Origin: a virus | Length of the DNA: 64,000 nt | IMG/VR virus record: IMGVR_UViG_3300030098_004740 | Location: 28,626 to 92,625 of that record | Reading direction: 5' to 3' (one strand) | Shown here: positions 13,101-21,167 of the stretch, piece after piece | Layout of the letters: each line of letters begins with the position of its first letter | Numbering within the stretch: the first letter of the stretch is position 1 | The notes under the pieces: generated by a model | Seen by the model: only the letters and a program-made list of their open reading frames with translations | Database searches by the model: none | What the model was told of the DNA's origin: nothing | Made by a program: the position numbers and the translations under genes

Positions 13101-16100
13101 TCCTAGAGATGGTCATACTAAATTCTATCCATTGCCAGCTGGTAGTTGTGAATTTCCTCATCCATTTGTAGATGCTGATGGCAATGTATTAGAAACAATA
13201 CCAGATGATGCACAAACCGATAAAGCTTCATGCGAAAGAGAATATTGTTCTTTTGATCAAATTGATAATCAACAAGATTGCGAAAACGCCACTGATGATC
13301 AAGGAAATCCAGCAGGTTATAAATGGATGCTAGGAAGTTGGTCTGAAAACACTAAGGAAGAATCTGCTTATATCTGTGAAGATTTTCTAAGAAAAAGACC
13401 AACACAAGCTTATGATGATAGGTATCCAGAGACAGCAAGAAATTGTAGAAAATGTTCTAACCTATACAGTGACCAAAATAAAGCTCCTATTAAAAAAGAA
13501 TTTGCAGGGTGTGGTTGTGATTGTCTTGTAAATCATGTTGACGCGCTTGCTTTTGAAAGGTATCCTACCTGCCGAGAGGCTATAGGTGGTTTACTACCAG
13601 ATTGCACTCCAGAAATCTTAGGTCAACAACATACACTTGGCACAGCAGGCGCGTTGTTAGCTGTTTGTACGGCGGGTACTGGATCTCCGGCGGGAACAGG
13701 AACTGGCACTGAGGTATATTATTATTGGTCATTTGATCCTTGTCAATGCTTCCCTCAAAATGTTCCTCATAAGTGCATCGGTGATCATATACCTTTAGAA
13801 TATGGAAACAGTTGTGAAGATGATGGAGTTGTTTTACCGTCCAATAATGTCGGAGGTTGTTATAATTCAAGTAATGCTCTTATCTTAACCAAAACTGTTG
13901 AGCATGGAGCCAGTTGTAAAGATGGTATTGGTAGCATTGTTGCTGGTGTAACTACTAGAGATGAATGTATTTCTATAGCTGGTCGAGTTTGGAATACAAC
14001 AGCTTTAGATTGCGACACAAATGCTGGTGAGTACTTCAAAGCTGGTAACAAATTGGAATGTGGTGTAGTCGAAGTATCAACAGATGGTTATTCGGCTCCA
14101 TATTCTCTACCAAACTCTGCGCAGCCTCAATATGAAACATGTCCCGGTTTAGGAGCAATTGATGTTTCATTGAAATATGATGGTTCTGTTTGGCGTTCTG
14201 ATTGGACTCAAATGGGAGCAGTTGGGACAAAACAATGCAAGATGGGTCAACATAGATTCGTCTTCTCTCCCAACTGTAAGAGTACCGGACAGAGTCCATC
14301 AACCGCACCGAAAGGTTATGCTTTCCGTTCTTCGTCTGATCTAGTTGCAATAAACGCAGATTGTGGAAATTGCGATGCAGCACAATATTCTTATCAAGGC
14401 GTTAGGGTTTTTGGTCATGACCCACTAAACTATACGTACAGAGGACATGAATTCCCTACAGATGTAAAAGACAGTCATTATATTAGACTTGTCATGGGTT
14501 GTGGAAATAGCGTATCAAGCATAACACCAGAAGACGCAATGGTAAAACAAGGAGGTTTTGGAGGAGGTAGGCACACTTATAGAGACAATGGAATAGAAAT
14601 TTATGCACAAATAGCCAACTGTACTTTCTATGACTTTGACGCGAGCGAAGGTTTAAGGTTTGGAAGAGTTAATGAGGGTACTAGCGGACAACCTCCATGC
14701 CATGGCAGCAATTGTATAAGCAAAGCTAAAACTTTTGGAGATTGGACGGAAACTGGCAAACCGACGATTAGTGAAAGAATATTCAGTTTTGCTGGAAGAT
14801 GCATAGATGGACGAGCTAATTGTGGAAATCAAGGGCCTTGCGCAAAAATTGCAAGTTGTTGTGTATATACAGGAAGAGACGTACCTTTACAGACTGGCTT
14901 GGATGGTCAATCATTTCCGTTATGGAGTGGTGGAGTAGCCTGCACTACAGGAGGTGACATTGAACACAGATGTAGTGCTTGGGGTTACGATCCGTTTCCG
15001 AAAAAACCAGCAGAAGTATTCACTGTTTATTATGTAAAAGAAATACATGATGATGGAAGTGCAACCCTTGTTGTCAACAAGGGTATGGGGTGTTCTTGGC
15101 CCAAAGGTACTGTTGTAGGCATTGGTCACGCTGAATTACTAGACGCTGAAAATGATGACTTTGGTAGCACAACAAGAAACAACATGCCCAGAAATCCTTT
15201 TTTGCCAGCAGGAGCTACTCATCTATTAGGAAGTAGAGTATTTAACTACGATCAAAAAAGTTCTGGCGCTCCTATGGTGCTGTCAGATAGATGGGAAGTT
15301 TATGGAGAGTTTGATAATAAGACATTTGCTACCGAATATCCAATAGATGTAGAAGACCCTGCAATTCCTGATGGTAGAGGCAATCAGTTCACTCTTGGTC
15401 GTCCAGAACGTGGAAATACTGGTTTTATGGAAATAACAGTCGCAAGTATTGAGCCTCTCATAAGTAAAAACCCCAGACAAAATAGGCACTTAAAAATTTA
15501 TGATAGAAGTGGAATATTAGATGCTAATGGAACATTCGATCCTAAAGACGCAGACATGCTTCCAAATCGTGATTATGCACATCCATTTGGATTAAATCCA
15601 TGGCCTGTAGGAGTTCAAAATCATTCTTCAACTGGTAGAACGCAAGACATGTGGCCTAAAGGTGTTCCCATGGGATGGGAAAACACTGAGCATTTGAGAA
15701 AAGATCCTGTCGCTGCTCATACAGCTTTAGGAAGAGTTGGACTAAAGCCAACGGCTGAAAATTTAAACATGCTATCTGTTTATAATGAGGTATCACAAGG
15801 AAATACGACAACTCCGATCCCATTAATCATGCCAGTAACAACAGTCATGATTAATTCGATTGATAACGTTTATGCAACAGATGACGAAGATGGAACTTGT
15901 GTAGGAAAAGTAGCATACACAAAACAACAATGTCAATCTGGAGGAGCAAGCGCAGGAAGATGGATTCCTAGATTCCTTTATACAAAAGCTACAACTGGAC
16001 AACCGCACGACATAAGTGATGGCGAAAAAATAATTGTCAGCGGATCTGTCGCCTATCCAGCTACTTGTAGAGGGACTAGGCTTGGTTATTGCCATGGAGA

Positions 16101-18462
16101 TGTCTCGTTAACCATTAACGAATGCATGAAAGGTGTTTGCAAGGACGTTCAACATCCAAATGGTTTTGGCATAACCGGATCAATAAAAAAATATCATATT
16201 GATCCAGACACAAACAAACCTTGGGATACAGAACATGACTGCTCAATAGCGAGTGAGCAGAAAAGACAAGATTTAACTTCAAACGGCTGGGATCCAGATG
16301 GCACTTTTACTAAAGATCTAGTTTTCACTCCTAATGGACAATGGGTTCAAGTATATGAGGATCACGAAGCTGACGAACAAATATGCGAAGCTTTTGGTGG
16401 CGGATGGGTAGTTGGAAAAACCAATAATAAACAAGACAATAAAGGGCTATACGAGGATCCAACAAATGATTTTCCTGATGATTTAGATAACAAAGAAAAA
16501 GATTTTGTTCAAGGTTGTCCAGTAAATTGTCAAATTAATGGATTTATGATTCAAGATGCTTGTACTTCGCATTATGATTATGGTCAATGTTATGAGTGTC
16601 TCTTGCTAACAATAAAAGATGATCAAGGAAACGAAACTGAAGAATCCAGATGTCCTAGAGCTGAGCATGATGGAATGTACATAGCAAGGACGAATCCTGA
16701 AAGATACTGTCAAAATACTAATTATGATCCTGACTTTTCTAGCACTACAAATGGAAATCAAAGAAAACAAGCAATAGCCAATGCAAAGATAGAATGCATC
16801 AGAGCTGGTTTTGACTGGTATGGAGATGTACCACTTTCGTTAAAAGCAGATTCTAATGGAAATGAGCATTCATTTGAAATAGCTCTTCATGGCGAATTTA
16901 ATATGGATTTTGTTGATGGGGCAAAAATCTATGGAAGCGAAAGAGTGCCTCTTAGAGCAATGACTAAAGGTAGAAATGTTAAGAGTGATTGGCAATTAGA
17001 TGTTGAAGTCCACGAAGGAATTATTGTTGATCCTTTGGGTGACTTTAAAGATGATGCTAACTACACAGTACCAATAACAAAAGAAGAGTGCTTAACAGTA
17101 AGAGAACATGTGTGGATAGACACAACACCTGCTCGTCCACCTTCACCGTTTGGAAACACACAAACAAAAGGCACTGCAAATCAAACTCCTCTAGTGTCTT
17201 CTGCGTTTACTTCTGGATTTGGATATAAAACATATGGACAAGCAGGAACTAGTCCAACAGGAAACGTAGCAAACGGAACTGTAGGAGAATGTGTTTACAT
17301 CAGAAAAATAAGACGGTTCATGGAAAATTGGATTCCCCGTACAAACAATACTGGCGTTTCCTTAATACAAACTAATGAGTTCCTTGAGGAAGATGTTGAC
17401 GGAAATGCTGCCAAGATAGTATCTTCTCTTCAAGACGCCTGCGTAAGATCAGACAATTGTATATTAAATAAGAAGTTTGGTTGGTGTATGGATCTTACTG
17501 AGAATACACTTGGAACTTGTTATGAATATCTTCAAAACGGCGGAACTTGGAGAGAATCAAATCAACCAGCCAATAAATGTACTGATATATTTGTAGGACA
17601 ACAACAAGTTATAGGCTCTAGCACGTTAACCACATCTTTGAGCGAAAGAGAAGCATGTGCAACAAAAGGTATGCAGGCTTATGGTGGAGGGATTGGAACT
17701 ACGGTAAGCTCTACTGCTGTTGTAGATGATTTTGAATGTATGGATCCTCAAGTGCCTGCTTATCAGTCAACTTTTTCTTGTACAGTTAGTGATCCAGTCA
17801 CTCAACAGCCTTATACAGATGAGTTTTCTTGTATCGTTGGTGGAGGTCAATGGATTGAGACACCTCCAGCAAAACCAATAAGAGGTGCTGGAATGACTGA
17901 AAGGGTTTGTAGAGAAGTAGCATTAGGACATCCAGTCTACAAGAATAATCAAGGAGAAGTTATATCGCCTGCTCCAGAATATGGGCCAAGTACAATGAAC
18001 AAAGCCTTCCTTGATTTACAAGCATTGTCTTCAAAAGAGGCCATTGCTATGGGTCATGAGACTGGTATAGGAGAGACTCAAAGAGTTTACAAAGGTGTAA
18101 TATACGCTCCTAATATTGAGAAAAATCAATTTATGGGTGGTAAGGAAATAGAAACCTATACTAAATATGGAGTTCAAGAAAATGAAAGAGCTGTATGGAG
18201 CAGACATGGCGGATCTTTCGATATAATTGTAGGGTATCCACCACCGGAAAATAATTGTAGAGACGCTAATTCAACCGGACCTGTAAATCTAGATTGGCAT
18301 TTAGGGTTTGATCAAATATGTTGCAATGTTAGAGGTCCTTTGAAATTTTATCAATGTGCAGACAGATGTTATCATAATTACGAAGGTCCTTTAATTACAG
18401 ATTTAGAGCAGGATTTTAAAACAACTGGAGTGTCACATCTGATTGTAAATGTTCATGATTGA
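7180..18462 (+). CDS. Giant Cys-rich repeat-bearing virion protein (3760 aa)
   Basis: One uninterrupted frame of 11.3 kb. It carries many copies of a Cys-pair motif, C-x(5-25)-C followed by a Gly-rich turn and Trp (for example ADCEAAGGTWSP, EDECDEAGGSWSP, DEASCNFASGTW). Residues about 1265-1300 contain ITSRSHGLRNGDLIM and GNFAAN, a motif known from phage tail proteins (HGL..GD.I..V.GN..AN). A second copy of that type may lie near residue 2950 (TTGQPHDISDGEKIIVSGS). There is no signal peptide and no membrane segment. The start ATG overlaps the previous stop. The size suits a tail fibre, tail needle or host-contact protein, and the many Cys suggest disulfide or metal-stabilised modules; both points are inference. 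No catalytic motif was recognised. Confidence 0.85.
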   Translation: MAIGDFWDTSYNPIYEYGSNPLKNDRTGKYQWGPDYSDIVPQTSVGSLKRRQKGRFCSEGCGCVNTYCDSMLLPEGQYGCHLPPELSITVVRNPNGRYEAKGEIEGGGGETIHLKYSKGSWRGRRCCTSNAYGQLEYACDPCKVTTLPNGKPSECHPANNKFKDFGKNSHISQKSDNFTIRDDFDYDEALKGGSNWPRLGENAWLKLSVYNVTAPTTGTDMLRDTTFDGFASLCFDASGLPVKGIGNEGDCLKNSGYHWSEKTPVWINNDINDEDDVAGNGGHIQLIGTEEVPTKFSIDVKADEVVTNIKSREKTIKVTKDGYLDNYSINNGADPNDRVSTTKLNYYDPTSEDRGCLVDGSMPLKKRPYCRNAITGKRIQQQCEEVTGVNAGFGSGFSITKEKEDCEATSSSINGYCSISDPVTQQPYPDEASCNFASGTWVWEDNKWLYDDQTTCEDAGSCLAPKTDKFQSQEDRIVGAYCLDIVSGTKDPVPQNKAECEAQGHGIWKLGDSSSCTASYKEGSPVCNDIDGKDSGHADEDSCLAAGNTWMKNEWFSNQWVDWEYEKLSCCGETLLDHNYPSRTPQISGSTLSARKNPSCTTPYHEVILSPYQAGQNINTESYHSCIAAVNQWQRDDNTDTEFFMNTISYWTLVIRPCNFHGGCQDENVKRPDPQDLIDNKLDNYYDTTCGEEIVLYLSTDQLVNCSNLNLTIENENQIRSGWKEAQPMWHKSIGDTKGNPANLQFLMPGADSSMISGSSSYEFSYPGDAMYKNQYKHWCNNPDVNVDGIGDGGVCSQYHYWNSGFPKVQLANPKGIDAFYGFNLQPQPFKATEEKQNRAKLLYTAAVDHNTWQACAGHILGDANGGGHWFWNYGPDYFMYFDFLAYDEIHSFNPVAIKNDSPKCTAVATKAKEYVDSHVGFLRRGDCGYGNGPLWVGWIPDYDSWTNNKICPDCGSKGKNNCESEGGCLNADGSFETDQTDCSEKGQCNSPVGTKTTHTTEDECDEAGGSWSPAKFVPCCEWFEECSERIVTNHQDAGEFGMGAEPKYRDAVDKAECEKHPDQGGAGGVWSGGCTPGVGQRQQNQLCGEVQNPPEDFVDIVLGEQFGTCVLHKDGQNANITDMSKSDCGEESMKHECRIILTGIVVNTSQDACELNPLTEWVPVYDQDPAPKFEPDMIGHFDSKYPRREGPLTKLREAGPLTGSLADVSQMKGGFIERQPGVSVDFPSGTAKENPLNYWHRTGLYPRGETASYVSDGCVGVSHSGRIEHASNTTPIKITSRSHGLRNGDLIMTQDVLGNFAANVFLSQRDVKEIQWEDKLAGSCTGDNCDDQAYPASECLFEGKCLDSSGNDTGEKDKSKCNSAAGNTWEEVCPSEYLACYGFRVPGNMEPQYAPFAVVQNATADTFDLYTCDNLPLKGTLSTGAIKNLPESVDTHGQVIECEGVGNASVCFWGYFAQFTGYFGGEINPINPPPLTLGTEVTDDPTVNAGKPTIGKWAARCIAYDSGKVINQADDARSEYKFNPFAVLTGAPINENYTCGGTIADGGHWCGASDCDSRFGKWMTEQEMADNVLTKSKIEGSKEVCESYGICNIIKNAQEKAPKSVMTKSDCKKLSKVYHTLDLDAGYHDDSQIYVERCQDADGNIDNSPEIQDALDIKKACEERGSCSEAFFGNKKDCEGNGFIWNGGTYIKKANNCVGDEMEGQDNDLCWTPNVFGTEIDLSSTSGGGLGNDRPLPNYPVCPYTGTWEIFHQDLGIAAGYFTENQFDSIYRFGWGGLTRRWEERANDYYIQIEQKGICPVCCDHFLPETLTATISDTGSSLQDIVGGCPIDPCEAGDFIFDDDATARGTRSGWKKTSGKFSGSFDGYCCSDFYHPCSIPEDELTKCIADPTQFGHCYRVSNASGQEPGLLAGAYTKDECAKRGSGAGGCSKSGICTVNPQGNQTPADCEAAGGTWSPVTDQTGCTSAGGTWTPRDGHTKFYPLPAGSCEFPHPFVDADGNVLETIPDDAQTDKASCEREYCSFDQIDNQQDCENATDDQGNPAGYKWMLGSWSENTKEESAYICEDFLRKRPTQAYDDRYPETARNCRKCSNLYSDQNKAPIKKEFAGCGCDCLVNHVDALAFERYPTCREAIGGLLPDCTPEILGQQHTLGTAGALLAVCTAGTGSPAGTGTGTEVYYYWSFDPCQCFPQNVPHKCIGDHIPLEYGNSCEDDGVVLPSNNVGGCYNSSNALILTKTVEHGASCKDGIGSIVAGVTTRDECISIAGRVWNTTALDCDTNAGEYFKAGNKLECGVVEVSTDGYSAPYSLPNSAQPQYETCPGLGAIDVSLKYDGSVWRSDWTQMGAVGTKQCKMGQHRFVFSPNCKSTGQSPSTAPKGYAFRSSSDLVAINADCGNCDAAQYSYQGVRVFGHDPLNYTYRGHEFPTDVKDSHYIRLVMGCGNSVSSITPEDAMVKQGGFGGGRHTYRDNGIEIYAQIANCTFYDFDASEGLRFGRVNEGTSGQPPCHGSNCISKAKTFGDWTETGKPTISERIFSFAGRCIDGRANCGNQGPCAKIASCCVYTGRDVPLQTGLDGQSFPLWSGGVACTTGGDIEHRCSAWGYDPFPKKPAEVFTVYYVKEIHDDGSATLVVNKGMGCSWPKGTVVGIGHAELLDAENDDFGSTTRNNMPRNPFLPAGATHLLGSRVFNYDQKSSGAPMVLSDRWEVYGEFDNKTFATEYPIDVEDPAIPDGRGNQFTLGRPERGNTGFMEITVASIEPLISKNPRQNRHLKIYDRSGILDANGTFDPKDADMLPNRDYAHPFGLNPWPVGVQNHSSTGRTQDMWPKGVPMGWENTEHLRKDPVAAHTALGRVGLKPTAENLNMLSVYNEVSQGNTTTPIPLIMPVTTVMINSIDNVYATDDEDGTCVGKVAYTKQQCQSGGASAGRWIPRFLYTKATTGQPHDISDGEKIIVSGSVAYPATCRGTRLGYCHGDVSLTINECMKGVCKDVQHPNGFGITGSIKKYHIDPDTNKPWDTEHDCSIASEQKRQDLTSNGWDPDGTFTKDLVFTPNGQWVQVYEDHEADEQICEAFGGGWVVGKTNNKQDNKGLYEDPTNDFPDDLDNKEKDFVQGCPVNCQINGFMIQDACTSHYDYGQCYECLLLTIKDDQGNETEESRCPRAEHDGMYIARTNPERYCQNTNYDPDFSSTTNGNQRKQAIANAKIECIRAGFDWYGDVPLSLKADSNGNEHSFEIALHGEFNMDFVDGAKIYGSERVPLRAMTKGRNVKSDWQLDVEVHEGIIVDPLGDFKDDANYTVPITKEECLTVREHVWIDTTPARPPSPFGNTQTKGTANQTPLVSSAFTSGFGYKTYGQAGTSPTGNVANGTVGECVYIRKIRRFMENWIPRTNNTGVSLIQTNEFLEEDVDGNAAKIVSSLQDACVRSDNCILNKKFGWCMDLTENTLGTCYEYLQNGGTWRESNQPANKCTDIFVGQQQVIGSSTLTTSLSEREACATKGMQAYGGGIGTTVSSTAVVDDFECMDPQVPAYQSTFSCTVSDPVTQQPYTDEFSCIVGGGQWIETPPAKPIRGAGMTERVCREVALGHPVYKNNQGEVISPAPEYGPSTMNKAFLDLQALSSKEAIAMGHETGIGETQRVYKGVIYAPNIEKNQFMGGKEIETYTKYGVQENERAVWSRHGGSFDIIVGYPPPENNCRDANSTGPVNLDWHLGFDQICCNVRGPLKFYQCADRCYHNYEGPLITDLEQDFKTTGVSHLIVNVHD
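8428..8481 (+). repeat. Copy 1 of an 18-residue near-identical module
   Basis: Encodes CSISDPVTQQPYPDEASC inside the giant Cys-rich protein. It is the closest relative in the window of the segment at 17779-17832. The two differ at four of 18 residues and at several synonymous sites, so the protein sequence appears to be conserved rather than the DNA recently copied. Confidence 0.8.
17779..17832 (+). repeat. Copy 2 of an 18-residue near-identical module
   Basis: Encodes CTVSDPVTQQPYTDEFSC, about 9.3 kb downstream of copy 1 and near the C-terminus of the same protein. Codons for the shared VTQQPY differ (gta aca caa caa cct tat against gtc act caa cag cct tat), which points to old duplication. 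Confidence 0.8.
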
Positions 18463-18487
18463 TATTACATAGATAAGAGGGATTAAG

Positions 18488-19105
18488 ATGAAAGGTTTTT
18501 TTGAAGATACTGAAGATGATTTTATAGAACAGGTTTACAAACCAGTTCAAAAGAGACAGCCTAAAGTATTTGAAAACGTTAGGAACATTCCAACTCAAAT
18601 GGGGTTTGATGAAAAATCTGGAAATTTATTAGTAACCCCTTGTCAGTGTGAGTTCAGGGATAGTCCAAATGGAATTTTTTGTGACAGGCATAAATGCTTA
18701 AAATCAAAATCTTTACATACGTTATGTCAAACTAGGCAGGATTACTTCCAACTATGGGAAGACGGGGTTGGTCCAATGCAAAACGCATTCAACAACGAAA
18801 TGAAAAAAAGAGGATACAAACAAATAGAAATAACAGAAGAAGAGGAAGTAATAATAGACAAAAAGAAGGAAGAAGAAGAAAAATTCTTCATGAATGACCC
18901 TAGAATACCTGCTAAGTCTAGAGGTTTAGGAGACACAATAGCAAAGGTAACAAAAGCAACAGGCATTAAAAAAGCTGTAGATACTGTATTCGGAGTGATT
19001 AATAAGGATTGTGGATGCACTGAAAGACAAGCTAAGTTGAATAGAATGTTTCCTTATGGAAAAGGTAAGGAACCTCCTAAGAAAACAAAAGGCTTTTTTG
19101 AGTAA
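18488..19105 (+). CDS. Cys-rich structural-block protein of unknown function
   Basis: A 205-residue protein with an AAGAGGG site a few bases before the ATG. Residues about 50-80 hold CQCEF, FCDRHKC and a further Cys (CQTRQDY), a possible metal-binding cluster. Residues 115-140 are a charged, Lys/Glu-rich helix. The C-terminus (GLGDTIAKVTKATGIKKAV, DCGCTERQAKLNRMFPYGKG) has a CGC..RQ.KLN.MFPY ending that I have seen in phage proteins of unknown role. It follows the giant virion gene by 25 bases and precedes a promoter. Co-transcription with the structural genes is likely; function is unknown. Confidence 0.75.
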   Translation: MKGFFEDTEDDFIEQVYKPVQKRQPKVFENVRNIPTQMGFDEKSGNLLVTPCQCEFRDSPNGIFCDRHKCLKSKSLHTLCQTRQDYFQLWEDGVGPMQNAFNNEMKKRGYKQIEITEEEEVIIDKKKEEEEKFFMNDPRIPAKSRGLGDTIAKVTKATGIKKAVDTVFGVINKDCGCTERQAKLNRMFPYGKGKEPPKKTKGFFE

Positions 19106-19117
19106 TGGTGTATAATA
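19103..19117 (+). promoter_or_regulatory. Conserved phage promoter, copy 1 (TAATGGTGTATAATA)
   Basis: The 15-mer TAATGGTGTATAATA starts on the stop codon of the upstream gene and lies about 33 bases before the 19150 start. The identical 15-mer occurs on the minus strand at 62543-62557 before another virion-type gene. The core TATAAT is a -10 box, and I see no good -35 box. This fits an extended -10 or phage late-type promoter. Confidence 0.6.
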
Positions 19118-19149
19118 TATTAGAAAATAAGCTCTAAGGAGATTTAAAT

Positions 19150-19860
19150 ATGGCCGAAATTAGTTTTTTGGCTGGCTCCACTACTGTTAATCACCTAGCT
19201 GGTTCTGGCTTGGGTTTTTTCGGTGGTTCTTTTGGCCAGTCAGTACAGATCAATCAGTTTCAAGACACTACATTTATTACCGATGGTGCTGGAACTACCC
19301 AAAAAGGCTCTGCTAATAACGTTAAGTACTCTACTGATACCACAGCTTTTGCTAATGGTATTGTTGAAGCAACTGGCTTGAAGTACATTCCAAACGAAAA
19401 AGCCACACTAAATATTAGATTTACAAACGACAGCGCTGTTAGAACGCAAAACTGTAAGTTACGAATATTTGATAGAGTCAACAAAGATCATCCTGCTAGT
19501 GGAGTAATCACCAGAGTCGCTGAGATTATTCATCCCAATACTTCCTACTCAGTTTTAGGCTCTGGAGATGACACTTGGTACGGAAGTACTTCCCATAGTG
19601 GCACTGATGCTCAAGGCACTTATAACGCTTCTACTAATCCAAGCGACAGGCTTCCAGATGGAACTCTTACAGTTGGTGGTAGTGGAATTTTTGTACCTCT
19701 TGCTCAATCCCCCGGAGCATTAGGAGAATTTGCTGGCAATGGCTCCGCTAACACTGGTCAGTACACTCAACATGACTGGTATGTAGCAATCACAGCCTCG
19801 CCTGACAGTATCGGTAGCAAGACCCAATATGGTCTATACGTAGAGTTAGAGTATCTCTAA
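19150..19860 (+). CDS. Probable abundant virion protein
   Basis: A 236-residue, Gly/Ser/Thr-rich beta-type protein (GSGLGFFGGSFGQS near the N-terminus, NVKYSTDTTAFANGIVEATG in the first third, WYVAITASPDS and YGLYVELEYL at the end). It has a strong AAGGAG site, its own promoter copy just upstream and a strong terminator just after the stop, the layout expected for a highly expressed single gene. I cannot assign capsid, tail tube or decoration role from sequence alone. It is the last gene of the plus-strand block. Confidence 0.8.
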   Translation: MAEISFLAGSTTVNHLAGSGLGFFGGSFGQSVQINQFQDTTFITDGAGTTQKGSANNVKYSTDTTAFANGIVEATGLKYIPNEKATLNIRFTNDSAVRTQNCKLRIFDRVNKDHPASGVITRVAEIIHPNTSYSVLGSGDDTWYGSTSHSGTDAQGTYNASTNPSDRLPDGTLTVGGSGIFVPLAQSPGALGEFAGNGSANTGQYTQHDWYVAITASPDSIGSKTQYGLYVELEYL

Positions 19861-19882
19861 AGACTACCTTTTTGTAAGCACC

Positions 19883-19914
19883 AAAAAACCCCGCCAGCAA
19901 TGACGGGGTTTTTT
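19883..19914. terminator. Bidirectional rho-independent terminator
   Basis: The left arm AAAAAACCCCG and right arm CGGGGTTTTTT pair perfectly over 11 bases around a 10-base loop. The A and T tracts make it work in both directions. It sits exactly between convergent genes ending at 19860 (plus) and 19918 (minus). Confidence 0.92.
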
Positions 19915-19917
19915 ATT

Positions 19918-20247
19918 TTACTCTTCCTTCTGGGTTTTGGAATTCCATTTAACCCATCCATTATCAGGTAGCCAATTACCTTCTTTATCCTTGCGTTTGG
20001 GAAATAGTCTTCCACCCTTTTTCATGACTCCAAATGCTAGCTTAGCACCGCAATCAGAGCATCTAAGTTCATAGTATAGGTTGTCGTCTACATTCCTAAC
20101 TTGAAACTTGATGTTGTCGCTTCCGCATTTTCCGCAAGTTGTTTCTTCAAAAATCTCTTGAAAGTTAGATAACTTTTGAAATAGTTCAATCTGTGTTTCA
20201 AATTCAATTTCAACACTGATTTTCCCGCTAGTGTAAGTTGCTTTCAT
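19918..20247 (-). CDS. Zinc-ribbon protein
   Basis: A 109-residue protein. Residues about 38-41 (CGKC) and 63-66 (CSDC) form a classic four-Cys zinc ribbon. The N-terminal half is a strand-and-helix region (KISVEIEFETQIELFQKL), and the C-terminal tail is basic and polar. It overlaps the upstream annealing-protein gene by one base, so the two are translationally coupled and probably work together, perhaps on single-stranded DNA. The function itself is unknown. Confidence 0.8.
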   Translation of the reverse strand: MKATYTSGKISVEIEFETQIELFQKLSNFQEIFEETTCGKCGSDNIKFQVRNVDDNLYYELRCSDCGAKLAFGVMKKGGRLFPKRKDKEGNWLPDNGWVKWNSKTQKEE

Positions 20248-21167
20248 TATAACCTCCAGTTAGCCTTATAACCTTTTATCGAATCTTGAATGGGTTCGCC
20301 ATTCTGATACCCATTTAAAAACTTAATCATTTTCTTTGCACTGTCTCTTGTGACTTGGCCAATATTGGCGTAATCACCACTTCCTATATTAATAAACGAC
20401 ATAACGTCAATGTCGAGTTGTTTACACTTAGTATCTATAAATTGAACTTGTTGAGTGCTGATACTTTGATCAACTTCGTATTCTCCAGATGTTGGAGTCT
20501 TCTTTACAGATTCTTGTACGATACTAACAATATCTTTCTTCGCTAATTCTTCAGCGGCAAGACATCTTAGCTTTAAAGCTTTCCTCAAAGCTCTCCCTTC
20601 AGCCCTCGTGCTAGCAGTAGCGACAGGATGAGCGCAGAACAAATCATCAGTATTACCATGCCATACATCTGCTACCTCTTTATACACCCTATGCTGTCCA
20701 CTGTTCATCCAGTTAAAGACAACTTTGAATACTACTGTTGCCCTATCAGGAGATGACCCATCCATAGCAGGAAATACTTGCTCTGGACCAGACTCTATAA
20801 TGTCACCCAATAGAAACTCAGCGACTCTTCTAAGACCTGCACATATTGGATTACCATCAATAAGTTCATTTCTATGAAAATGAGCCATGACAAAATCATT
20901 CCACTCATCACTAAACATAGACGGACGGCCTTCTTCTCCAACGGATTCTTCAACTACTACTTCTTTGGCTTCTTCTTCCGTGTTGTCAAATAGTTCATCA
21001 AACATATCATCAGGGTTTTCAACTTGCATCGTTACAAAATCTTCATCTTTAGCCATGATAGCCTCCACTAATTCAACTAAGTCTTTTTTCTTTGCACCAT
21101 TAGGTATGGCGCAATTATGATCATCCAAAATTTGTTTTAATTCATTTATTGTTTTTTTACTATACAT
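20247..21167 (-). CDS. Putative SAP-domain, Rad52-like single-strand annealing protein
   Basis: 306 residues. Residues 5-37 (TINELKQILDDHNCAIPNGAKKKDLV) look like a SAP DNA-binding helix pair. After an acidic linker, residues about 95-215 form the core. Its segment TASTRAEGRALRKALKL matches the (A/T)..AEGRALR.AL pattern of phage Rad52/Redbeta-like annealing proteins. A small C-terminal domain (STQQVQFIDTKCKQLDID) resembles the tails of such proteins. These proteins pair complementary single strands during recombination and end repair. The phage also has a UvsX/RecA homologue at 45713-46780, so it may use two strand-pairing systems. The family call is by motif only. Confidence 0.6.
   Translation of the reverse strand: MYSKKTINELKQILDDHNCAIPNGAKKKDLVELVEAIMAKDEDFVTMQVENPDDMFDELFDNTEEEAKEVVVEESVGEEGRPSMFSDEWNDFVMAHFHRNELIDGNPICAGLRRVAEFLLGDIIESGPEQVFPAMDGSSPDRATVVFKVVFNWMNSGQHRVYKEVADVWHGNTDDLFCAHPVATASTRAEGRALRKALKLRCLAAEELAKKDIVSIVQESVKKTPTSGEYEVDQSISTQQVQFIDTKCKQLDIDVMSFINIGSGDYANIGQVTRDSAKKMIKFLNGYQNGEPIQDSIKGYKANWRL

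Noticed and set aside
18742-19020. Minus-strand 92-residue frame
   Set aside because: Opposite strand of a well-supported structural gene; Ser/Phe runs mirror Lys/Glu runs of the sense frame.
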